From Synanceia verrucosa (Eukaryota > Chordata > Actinopteri > Perciformes > Synanceiidae), in NCBI GenBank assembly GCA_029721515.1, contig CM056563.1, positions 11,734,954-11,798,953 of the forward strand: a stretch of DNA of 64,000 bases. Direction: 5' to 3'. Position numbers and translations under genes: made by a program. Below, in pieces: positions 39,201-64,000 of the stretch. Position 1 is the stretch's first letter, and the number at the start of each line of letters is the position of its first letter. A model generated the notes under the pieces. The model was not told the origin of the DNA. It was given only the letters and a program-made list of their open reading frames with translations, and did no database searches.

Positions 39201-42200
39201 GATTCAAACTCCTTAAATGTGAATATTTTTTTGAATTCTTTACTCCCTTATGTCAGTAAACTAAATATATTTTGAGTTATGGATAAAACGGTACATTTGA
39301 GGATGTTATCTTGTGCTTTGGGGAACACATTTTCTGCACCAAACGACTAATCATTTGGTACACACAAAATGACTGTTAGCTGTTGTGAGTGTGAAAATGT
39401 TAAGAAATGTGTGACAGCATTACTCTAGTTTGTTTGTATGTATTTGTATTTGTTATCATGTGCAGTAAAGCTGTGAAAAATTATATAAATATACAAAAGA
39501 AATACAGTATACTTAAGTACAGTTCATCTGGGCAAAATACATACCTGTGCGAAATGGATGTCTGTACAAACATTTAATCGTTAGTTTAAAAGTTATATAT
39601 CACAACAACTTAGATTCAAGCTAATAAACTGTGGCATGTATAAGATTGCTGTTACAATATATTTCCCAGTCCGATGTAGAAACACACATAACTCTTCCAA
39701 AATGAATTAGGCACTGCAGACCGTTGCTCGCTCCTGTGTGTCTCGCTCTAGACAGAGATGACGAGTGTCCAACGTGTTCTGACTTAGGCTCTCTTTGACG
39801 CTGCTGCCACACATTCGCAAATCAGTGAGAGTCCATGGGGAGTGGGAAGTGAAGAGGAGGAAGCAGTGAGGCAGAGGATTAATAAACACCACCTATCAAT
39901 TATAAACGTGAACTAACAGCATGGGGATCTGAATCACTCTTCCGTCCCCTCCTGAGAAGTGTAAACAGGAAGTAGACCGATTAGCCAATAAGGAGGCACA
40001 GCTGCCCCAGAGCTGACCTTTCCAGTGTTTGCTGGAGGATAGGACTTCCTCCTGGCAGCTCTGCAGGCGACCTCATGGCAATTAGAGTCCAGACGGGAGG
40101 TTGTTTATTCACAGAAATGTCATTCAGAGTTGGTCATTTGGGGGTATGTATAGTAGCATGATTTTAATATAGAACCATAACCATCTGTCCAGGTCTGTGG
40201 TTTGATCTGGAGGTCTCCTACACGGGCTCCTTCCTCATGACGCTGGAGACCAAGATGAACCTGGCCCGTCTCGGGAAGGAGGGCGAGGGGCTCGGGGAGC
40301 ATGGAAAAGAGTGGTGAGGCTTTCAATCACATTTTATAATGTCTTACAAATTTTTGTTTTTGTCTTGTAATTCATTCAGTGACTATAGGCCAAAATAAGA
40401 ACTAAATAGGATTAGCTCTGAGCTGGATGTTAATTGAGTAGATTTAGAAACATATTAGTTGTCATATTTGGGTTTTTTTTTTTCACAATTTCCCACCATG
40501 TGTCTGTTGGCTCCTTCTCCCCTATCTCATATATATGAATCCTCTCTCTGACGCTTACCGCTGTGGATTTGTCCAATGACTGGTGAGTTTGGGAATAGAT
40601 GCCCTTCCATCTGGATTATAGTTTGCTTTCTTGAATGAATCATTTGAGATTGATTTCCTGTGATTTGCATCAGTGGGGATGCATTTCAGTGGAATTACTT
40701 TTAATTGTTAATAGTTGTGTGCTAAACTGTTAAGTCTGACTGCAACAGTGAGTGTTTATGTGTGTGACAGGCCCAGGCCACGGACATACTGTCTGGCAGA
40801 CAGCGATGAGGAGTCGTCTAGTGCCGGCTCATCAGATGAGGAGGACCCCCCAGAAATCCTCAGTGACAAAGCCATTATTCCTGGAGCCGAAGGGTGAGCG
40901 TCTCTTTGCCATAACATCACCATGTTTCTGAATTAAAAATGAGCAGAAAGTGATTCACACTGATGTGTTGAACAGACTGTTCTGCCCTCTCAGTCCACCC
41001 ACATGTCTGAAAGGTTGCTGCTAATTTAATGCAGCACTCGGTCACTCCCCTCCATCGTGGGTGCTGAATAGCAAGAGATGCTGTTATGAATAAATAATGA
41101 ACCTGACTCACTCCTCGCCTCCTCTCCTCCATCCTCTGCTCACACAGCTACGTGGGAGGCCACAGGCCCAGCAAGATCATGCGCTTTGTTGACAAGATAG
41201 CCAAGTCAAAGTACTTCCAGAAAGCCACAGAGACGGAGTTCATTAAGAAGAAGATGGAGGAGGTGTCCAACACGCCCCTGCTCCTCACTGTGGAGGTGCA
41301 AGAATTCCACGGGACACTGGCTGTCAACATCCCACCTCCCCCCACGGACAGGATATGGTACGTTCACTTCCAGGGAGGAGTGCACCGAAGGCTGTGGGAT
41401 GAAGTCAGTGAGTGTTTGGGAATCCTGGTTTGAGAATGTGATGCAGTGCCCTCTGCTGGGCAAGCATGTGCATACAATGAAAGCCACAAATGTTTAATCA
41501 CAAGTAAACTTAATATATTTAATGTTTATGAAATGCAGGGCATAATCATCAACATTGGTTTAAACCATTAAAGGGTTACCATGGGGTCACCAGATTAAAA
41601 TAAGATTTGTGTTTTGATGTTTTAGTAATTTTCTTGTGAATACTGGATACTTTCAACTCGTTAGGCCTCTAAAAATCTGTCAAATCAAAAAACAGTCTTT
41701 CACTGAACAGCTCAAACGTTATTTATACATATGAAACTATGATCTGTGATTAGGAGTCACACCACTGAACCACTGATCTACAGCATCACTGTGACCTTAA
41801 TTTGTGCCTGTGATAAGACACCTACCTTTATGGAGAGAACTAGACTGCTGTTGAGGTTTTGTGACATTATGTAATTGTTGAACGTGAACTTTTCCTCTTG
41901 CCTGTCAGGTATGGTTTCCGGAGTCCGCCTCACCTAGAGCTGAAAGCCCGTCCTAAACTGGGTGAGAGGGAGGTTACTTTAGTTCATGTGACGGACTGGA
42001 TTGAGAAGAAACTGGACCAGGAATTCCAGGTAAATATTTATCAACTTCTGTGGGGTCTAAAAACCTAATTTCCTGACAGGGAGGCAGAAAGTCAACCAAA
42101 GGACACAGACAATGCCCCCCCAGATTCTTTAGGGTGAGCACTTTGATAATAAAAGAGGACTTTGGGGTTCATTTATGGCTGCCCACCTACACACACTTCA

Positions 42201-42857
42201 AAGCAGTGTGCCTGTGGCTTTCCCACCCCTCACATGTGTCTATAGTAATGATACGCCTGCCTTTAGATAACTGCCCTCAGGCACACCTGCAAACTACAGA
42301 CCCTATCAGTTCAACCACACATCTATATTTATCCCTGCCGGACTCCTCAGAGGGTTATTATTATGTACTGCCCTGCTAAACCATGCCTCCAGTAAAATAC
42401 AGAGCCGCAGTGCTCATTGTTGTCATTTGTGAGTGAGTGTATACATCTGGTTTCCAACAACTGCCGACCTCAGGCCTCATTGGTTTCCAGACCTAACAGT
42501 ACAGGGTTGGATACACAGGGGATGATGTATTCCTCTTGACAGACCAGATTTATATTATTTCACATAGACAGGGTGTTTAGTTAGACATGTATAAATCAGT
42601 ATTTAATGGCCCATTCCCTTTACTAGATGGATATCTATTGATTAGGCATATTTCCATTTTATTGCTGAAATTAAGATGACTTTGTCACTGTGCTAATTCT
42701 CCCATAGAAAATATTTGTGATGCCAAACATGGATGACGTGTGGCTACCCATAATGCACTCTGCCATGGACACACGTTCAAATGCCAACTTGATTACTGTG
42801 ACAAATGATGCCTTGAAAGACCCAGAACCTGAGGAGTCTGAGGCGACCGACATGTGA
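29504..42857 (+). CDS. tex2: TEX2 (testis-expressed protein 2), SMP-domain lipid-transfer protein, complete coding region in 11 exons
   Basis: ER-membrane protein with a lipid-binding SMP domain. The family (yeast Nvj2 is the relative) moves lipids, including ceramide, at ER contact sites. Coding exons: 29504-31270, 33446-33646, 34627-34990, 35635-35924, 37464-37607, 37739-37838, 40193-40313, 40771-40893, 41148-41357, 41909-42029, 42708-42857. All junctions are GT-AG and the phases close, giving about 1,196 residues, slightly longer than the roughly 1,130 of mammalian TEX2. Family motifs I recognise include VQRSLSRDT near the N-terminus, [29 protein letters not shown] and [18 protein letters not shown]. 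The start is the ATG at 29504, because an in-frame stop lies at 29483-29485 just after the exon's acceptor. Order: disordered Ser/Pro-rich N-terminus, acidic stretch, two membrane segments, PH-like region, Ser-rich linker, SMP domain. Its 3' neighbours are a snoRNA host on the opposite strand and ERN1. Identity is confident; function comes from the family. Confidence 0.97.
31271..33445 (+). other. TEX2 intron after the first coding exon
   Basis: AT-rich sequence without a recognisable gene. It ends in a long TA/TACATG microsatellite (33180-33401) just upstream of the acceptor. Confidence 0.7.
33180..33401. repeat. Long TA / TATACATG microsatellite
   Basis: Pure TA for about 45 bases, then repeated TATACATG and CACGTGCATA units. 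It ends about 45 bases before the acceptor of TEX2 exon 2. Confidence 0.92.
33446..35924 (+). CDS. tex2: TEX2 exons 2-4: PH-like region and Ser-rich linker
   Basis: Exons 33446-33646 (67 codons, phase 0 at both ends), 34627-34990 (ends phase 1) and 35635-35924 (ends phase 0) code residues about 590-874. The first opens with [20 protein letters not shown]. With [20 protein letters not shown] in the next exon it makes a PH-like fold, interrupted by a charged, variable Lys/Glu insert. The third is Ser-rich ([12 protein letters not shown]) and ends in [13 protein letters not shown], a conserved stretch just before the SMP domain. The upstream acceptor at 33445 lies only about 45 bases after a long TA-rich microsatellite. 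Confidence 0.94.
36412..36932 (+). mobile_element. Internally deleted Tc1/mariner-like transposon in a TEX2 intron
   Basis: Both ends carry the same inverted motif: aacattatgacca near 36427 and its reverse complement, tggtcataatgtt, near 36904-36916. From about 36519 the sequence reads as the N-terminal helix-turn-helix part of a Tc1-like transposase ([37 protein letters not shown]) up to about 36756. It then jumps to the family's 3' end (caacacaatattaggcaagtggtcataatg). The catalytic DDE part is missing, so the copy cannot move itself. It lies in the same orientation as TEX2, between exons 4 and 5. Confidence 0.8.
37464..42857 (+). CDS. tex2: TEX2 exons 5-11: SMP lipid-binding domain and C-terminus
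   Basis: Seven exons (37464-37607, 37739-37838, 40193-40313, 40771-40893, 41148-41357, 41909-42029, 42708-42857) code residues about 875-1196. The SMP domain starts near [20 protein letters not shown] (about 887) and runs through [16 protein letters not shown] and [20 protein letters not shown] to [17 protein letters not shown] near 1150. An acidic, Ser-rich insert ([18 protein letters not shown]) lies inside the domain and also exists in mammalian TEX2. In yeast tubular-lipid-binding proteins this fold is a hydrophobic groove that shuttles lipids. The stop TGA is at 42855-42857. Confidence 0.95.
37839..40192 (+). other. TEX2 intron 6, no other gene seen
   Basis: No exon or RNA gene recognised. 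Positions 39089 to about 39350 (gctgcaatgattactcaattag onward) resemble a common, AT-rich teleost interspersed repeat whose ends carry GATTAATCG-type motifs. The rest is unremarkable. Confidence 0.6.
39089..39350. repeat. Diverged teleost interspersed repeat (gctgca...gatta type)
   Basis: The opening phrase and the internal order of AT-rich blocks, ending in gctttggggaacac, resemble a repeat I know from many fish genomes. The copy is old and its class is uncertain. Confidence 0.35.
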
Positions 42858-43913
42858 GGACTGCTCTGTTCAAAGCGCATGAAGACTGGACGTTTTATCA
42901 CCGTGGTAATATGACAAGGACCCACCCTCTGTCAGAGGTCTATGGGTGAGCCATGGCCATCCCTCTCAATATTTTAACCAATGATTCACTCTCCACTATG
43001 GCACCGCCCATGAAGTGCACTAAAACAAGAGGTCATTGGTGAGCTCAGTTTCATCTGCAGCAACCAAAAGCCGGAAACTGTAAGGAGATGGTGACTCATA
43101 GATTTGTCATTTAATAACACAGATTTATTTGTGTGACATGAAATTTGGATTCATTGTCTGATGAAATTGAGATATTGGGTTAAGACTGTTTCACAAACAC
43201 GTGTGGTGGTAGAATTGCCATCGCTGGAAGAACCATAATACCTGTGATGTATAGCTGCACCAAACATGATTGTTGTACTGTGTTTTTGGTGCCACCTTTC
43301 TAATCGACTGGTTTGCTGATGCTGTGGATTGAGGTCATTGATGACGTGTGTGTATGTCTGAGTGAGCAATTTGAGGGAATAATCCTCCCCCATACACACA
43401 CATTTCACAGGGCTATCAACTCAGTGATCAGCCATCGACACTGCTGCTGTGCCAGTCGCCCCGGCACCTTTATGCAAACAGATCAATGGCACTGTGTCTA
43501 TTAAAGACACTGTAGTCAGTTTAAATCCACTATGGATGCCATCATGACATACAGCTTTTGTGCTTTTGACCGCGTGGTAGGGATTAGCGCTAAACCTGAC
43601 TGTAGAGTGGTGAATTACATTAAAATATATCTGCGAAAACAGCAGCTGAACATTGCCTAGGTCTGATGAATGTATAAGTAGGGATGCAGCTCCCCAGCCG
43701 TGCGAGGAAACACCTCATTCACTGACGATGTTCTTCTACGCAACATGCTTCAAGACTTCGTGTTATTTGTTGAGCAAAAGAAATGATTCTCTGTTAACAA
43801 ATATGAACATCTTTTGTTCCTATTGAGGTACAACAGGAGAATGAAACCATTTTCTGAACACAGTAATACACAAAGCTTCTATGTGAAAACATCAGGAAAC
43901 ATTGTTTTATTTA

Positions 43914-43919
43914 AATAAA
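43914..43919 (+). terminator. TEX2 proximal poly(A) signal
   Basis: Canonical AATAAA about 1.06 kb after the TEX2 stop. The downstream GT-rich element is weaker than at the distal site. Confidence 0.5.
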
Positions 43920-44377
43920 GAACATACTGGATATTAGCCATATTATTTAATGTGGTCCAGCTAATAAATGCTCTTTTTGTTGATATGTTCCTTTTCTTTC
44001 TGTATTGTACACATCACCGAGGAACAACAGCATTAAACAAGTATAGCAACTTTGTGATCTGCCAAGATGCCCAGCTGCTTTACAAATGTACTTACACTTT
44101 CTTTTACTTTACTTTCAAAAGTGTGTGTTGGCAAAGTGTACGAGGCAGAAAGTGCCTTTAAAATTAACATTCCTCTGTAGTGAGCCACCACATGTTGTTG
44201 CATCAGTCAAGGATGGAGGAAGTATCTTTGTGCCATTAATGTGTCCGTCAGGACAAGAAATGCCCCTTGTTTTCACAAGTTTGTGTTGTTCATTTGCACA
44301 GTGATGAAAATTATCAAACATTGCTGTTGTGGTCAGTGATGTCACAGAATGTTAAATGGTTCTGATAGTTGTGGATC

Positions 44378-44383
44378 AATAAA
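44378..44383 (+). terminator. TEX2 distal poly(A) signal
   Basis: Canonical AATAAA followed within about 20-40 bases by GT-rich sequence, the standard arrangement of a cleavage and polyadenylation site. It is the last such signal before the antisense snoRNA host. Confidence 0.6.
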
Positions 44384-44848
44384 ACTTTTTTGCTTGGAAA
44401 GCATTTGTGGTTGGGATGTGAGAAAAATAGAGGATAACACCAAACGTCCTGCAGAAATTATCCTCCTGTGTATGTTAGATAGCTTCACTTTGGTACACTG
44501 TGTTCATGTAGGGCTGCAGTGATTCCTCTCTACAATGATTATTAAAAATGTTTACCTTTCACATCAATTTGCAATCATGTAAAAAAACAACCAGCGAATT
44601 CTAACATCAAAGAGGCGCCGAGACAGTTTGGACTATAACACACACTTACAAATCTAGTATAATGGTTTTACTCAACTAAACAGATACTCTCAAATAGATG
44701 TTTGTTAAGTATTCAAATTTGTTTTTGTAATATATCCACATGAGATAGATGAGAGTAAAGTTAACCAAAAACAGACTCTCACCAGCTTAACATACTTATT
44801 AAGATGCTTACTACTTTAAAATTTCTCTATGAACATTTTTCATTTAAA

Positions 44849-44851
<3 letters not shown>

Positions 44852-44899
<48 letters not shown>
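44852..44899. repeat. (TA)n microsatellite
   Basis: About 48 bases of TA, just beyond the 3' end of the H/ACA snoRNA. Confidence 0.93.
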
Positions 44900-44904
<5 letters not shown>

Positions 44905-44922
44905 CTCTGAACTGCATGTAAA

Positions 44923-45064
44923 GTCTGTGTCTGGCTTTAAAAGAGCAACTTGGGAAAATTGCCAAGAAACCCCAGTTATAACAAGACATGATATGATCTT
45001 GCACCACTCCTGACCTGTGTAAGCAGCCATGGAAAAGGCCATTCAGGTTTTAAATGTAGTGCCT
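44923..45064 (-). ncRNA. snora50c: H/ACA snoRNA, probable SNORA50C (SNORA76) orthologue
   Basis: On the minus strand the layout is hairpin - H box - hairpin - ACA. The 5' hairpin closes with GCACTAC (45056-45062) against GTGGTGC (45001-45007), seven pairs with one wobble. The H box AGATCA (44994-44999) fits ANANNA. The 3' hairpin closes with GTCT against AGAC (44929-44932), followed directly by the ACA box (44926-44928) and a three-base tail. Its apical stem is CTTGG/CCAAG. The pocket flanks are ATAACT on the left and TTTAA on the right. These pair with 18S on either side of U105 (ATTAAA-U-C-AGTTAT), a known SNORA50C target, and the right flank starts about 14 bases before the ACA. Order on the strand, SNORD104 then this RNA, matches mammals. 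I could not assign a guide to the 5' hairpin. Confidence 0.75.
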
Positions 45065-45300
45065 AAAAACATATTTACCAGAAAACTCAAAGTTAAGTGG
45101 AAAGAAATAATACCGTGCTTGTTGTTGACAAATGCTTTATTCAGACAGAAGTTACACTCAAACAGCATAGTTAAAATAAACTCATATATTGGGGAGCCCA
45201 AAGTCTGTTAACTTAGGAGTACTGGTGTCACCTGGTAATTTTCAGTTTCAATTTCTGTAGTTGTTATGAGCCACTTTCCACACTGAAATATAATACTTAC

Positions 45301-45880
45301 CATGTTTCTCGTGCAGGGATTCATCCAGCCCAAATACATTTCCTGTGAATATATATTAAAAAAAAAAAAAAAAAAAGGTCTTAGGAGAAGATGTTTATTG
45401 AAACACACCAGAAAGACACACAAGTGTGTGTCAGATCAGATTGAATTATGTTGACTTCATTTACACATCAGAAGTCTAACGCACATAAATCATCATTTTT
45501 AACCAACATCAAGTTAAGGCTTGCCTTAAGACTTCATCATACTCACCGTCATAAAGTCACACAGGGCCTCACTCTGAAATCACAGCACGCTTCGGACCAC
45601 GTGTGGAGCTGCAGTTCCCTCATAAACACCGCATGGATGCGAGTTTATCAGCAACCCTGAAGGCAGCACGACACACTGTAGGCAAAAGTGAAACGACCCA
45701 CTGAATTTAGTTTATTTTAATGTAAAAATTAACAAAACTTACCTCCACATTTCCACGCAGATGCGGCCTAGTCACACCGCTCCAAAACGCCCCACATGAG
45801 CTGTCAAATTAGGAACATTTTTTCTGAAAACTAACGCCATGTATCATAACACAGACTACTAAACATGCAGGTAAAAGAGT
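45301..45880 (-). ncRNA. Spliced snoRNA host transcript, SNHG25-like
   Basis: Three minus-strand donors of near-perfect consensus occur within 450 bases: GTGGAG|gtaagt (exon edge 45743), ATGACG|gtgagt (45547) and AACATG|gtaagt (45301). Matching acceptors define exons at 45547-45656 and 45301-45342. The second acceptor has a long T tract and ttcacag. The first exon runs from about 45880 to 45743; a pyrimidine run (CTCTTTT) at about 45872-45878 could be the 5'-TOP start typical of snoRNA hosts. No long frame is open across the exons. SNORD104 lies in the second intron (45343-45546). The H/ACA snoRNA would lie in the third, so the transcript should extend below 44923; I cannot place its last exon. 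An AATAAA on this strand at plus 45133-45138 lies between the snoRNAs and may be unused or a short alternative end. Confidence 0.65.
45431..45500 (-). ncRNA. snord104: Box C/D snoRNA, SNORD104 orthologue
   Basis: Read on the minus strand: C box ATGATGA (plus 45490-45496), an 18-base guide, D' box CTGA (45468-45471), a C'-like ATGAAGT (45454-45460), then D box CTGA at 45436-45439 or 45431-45434. The guide next to D' is GTTAGACTT. It pairs with the universally conserved 28S rRNA motif AGTCTAAC. The fifth guide base before D' falls opposite the C of AGTC, the residue corresponding to yeast 25S C663 (snR58) and human 28S C1327 (SNORD104). The D box lies about 88 bases before the intron's 3' splice site, the usual spacing for intronic C/D snoRNAs. 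Location agrees: mammalian SNORD104 lies antisense between ERN1 and TEX2. A clear terminal stem is not visible, which is the weak point. Confidence 0.82.
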
Positions 45881-46003
45881 TTTTCAGAGCCATGTCAGGT
45901 GAGTGCCTGGGGTCTGCTCTGACCACATGAACCATGCTCTGAAGCTGCACTCTCTTTGTGCGGAAAATGTCCCCCGGATCTGCTTTATAGCACATCCGGT
46001 GTC

Positions 46004-46023
46004 CGTGGATCTCCTCTCATTGG
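46004..46023 (-). promoter_or_regulatory. Imperfect ER stress response element (ERSE-like)
   Basis: On the minus strand this reads CCAAT, ten bases, CCACG. The ERSE bound by NF-Y plus ATF6 or XBP1 is CCAAT-N9-CCACG, so both half-sites are exact but the spacer is one base too long. It lies about 280 bases upstream of the ERN1 ATG. The spacer rule is strict, so activity is uncertain. Confidence 0.3.
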
Positions 46024-46243
46024 CTGGTGCTGACTCTTAACGTTTCCCCTCCTCCACTCGTGTGGATATCTATCCCAAAGTCCAACCCCCACGCGTTTCA
46101 CTCCAGGAAGAAGAGGATCCAGCGTTGTTTGCATGTATGTCAGTGTGAGTGTGTAACATCCGCTGGCCTCAGTGCCTCTCACACCACTGCATTCAAAATA
46201 GACTTCGTCACATCTAGTTGAGAGGCAAAAAACATACTTTTCT

Positions 46244-46249
46244 ATGTAG
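46244..46249 (+). promoter_or_regulatory. Start-stop element (ATGTAG) in the ERN1 leader
   Basis: An ATG directly followed by TAG, about 50 bases upstream of the ERN1 start. Such minimal upstream ORFs can stall ribosomes and damp translation. The -3 base is T, a weak context. Another short upstream ORF (ATG at 46133, seven codons) precedes it. Both matter only if transcription starts upstream of them. Confidence 0.35.
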
Positions 46250-46298
46250 TCAACGGCCTCCTGGACCAGCTGTCTGTCCCGGTTTGAGACCAGCAAAC

Positions 46299-64000
<17,702 letters not shown>

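Larger units (their letters stand above)
42858..44400 (+). other. tex2: TEX2 3' untranslated region with two poly(A) signals
   Basis: No ORF of interest follows the TEX2 stop. AATAAA occurs at 43914-43919 and again at 44378-44383. The second is followed at about 44400-44421 by a GT-rich stretch (tttgtggttgggatgtg), the usual downstream cleavage element, so it is the better candidate for the main 3' end. The 3' UTR would be about 1.05 or 1.54 kb. Using both would give two transcript lengths, which is inference. Confidence 0.6.
45880..46298. promoter_or_regulatory. Head-to-head promoter region of ERN1 and the snoRNA host; ERN1 5' leader
   Basis: ERN1 starts rightward at 46299 and the snoRNA host reads leftward from about 45880, so they share at most about 400 bases of regulatory DNA. 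The interval has more CpG than its surroundings (cccccggatc, cacatccggtgtccg, cacgcgtttc). It contains an ATTGG (inverted CCAAT) at 46019-46023 and an imperfect ER stress element. The exact starts are not visible. Short upstream ATGs in the ERN1 leader lie at 46133 and 46244. Confidence 0.5.

Noticed and set aside
45133..45138. Minus-strand AATAAA as the certain 3' end of the snoRNA host
   Set aside because: It lies between the two snoRNAs, so a host of both cannot end there; at most an alternative end.
45091..45170. Second 18S-like guide pair (TTTGAG and CAAGCA) on the minus strand, resembling a U34 pocket
   Set aside because: A short lower stem can be drawn, but there is no stable upper stem and no H or ACA box at the right distance. 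Five- and six-base matches are expected by chance.
45301..45342. Coding microexon (EMYLGWMNPCTRNM) on the minus strand
   Set aside because: The frame cannot be joined to the neighbouring exons without stops, except by using a weaker donor; the transcript fits a non-coding snoRNA host better.
45468..45540. Alternative C/D RNA using the ATGATGA right after the gtgagt donor (45533-45539)
   Set aside because: The C box would lie directly on the 5' splice site, leaving no room for a terminal stem.
46218..46298. N-terminal extension of ERN1 from an upstream in-frame codon
   Set aside because: It would start at TTG. The ATG at 46299 has a strong context and is followed by a proper signal peptide.

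Overview
The window reads as teleost fish genomic DNA, probably a percomorph. Genes are split into many exons with GT-AG introns. The DNA between them is rich in CA/GT and TA microsatellites and holds fish-type repeats: a tRNA-derived SINE, an internally deleted Tc1/mariner copy, and elements with terminal inverted repeats bounded by TTAA. There are no bacterial-style operons. Almost every short ORF in the first 29 kb is a translation of simple repeat or of non-coding sequence.

Layout. (1) Positions 1-17,440 hold no gene I can support, only microsatellites, the SINE, a fold-back element and a decayed RecQ-like helicase fragment. (2) A CpG-rich block at about 17,440-17,795 ends in a strong splice donor and is the likely promoter and first non-coding exon of TEX2. 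About 11.7 kb of presumed intron follows. (3) TEX2 is coded on the + strand in eleven exons from 29,504 to 42,857, with a 3' UTR and two AATAAA signals to about 44,400. Every splice phase closes, giving about 1,196 residues. (4) Between TEX2 and ERN1 lies a compact minus-strand spliced transcript. One intron carries a box C/D snoRNA matching SNORD104 by its guide. Further along, an H/ACA snoRNA has the architecture and 18S guide pocket expected of SNORA50C (SNORA76). The same snoRNAs lie antisense between ERN1 and TEX2 in mammals, in SNHG25, so this is a conserved block. (5) ERN1 (IRE1 alpha) runs on the + strand from 46,299 past the window end. Twenty coding exons are visible, from signal peptide through lumenal sensor, membrane segment and kinase to the start of the RNase domain.

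The two proteins share a compartment. TEX2 is an ER-anchored lipid-transfer protein with an SMP domain. IRE1 alpha is the ER-membrane sensor of unfolded proteins and lipid stress. The snoRNA host and ERN1 are head to head, so they probably share the promoter region at about 45,880-46,250. That interval also holds an imperfect ER stress element. The snoRNAs link the locus to rRNA modification: 28S 2'-O-methylation and 18S pseudouridylation.
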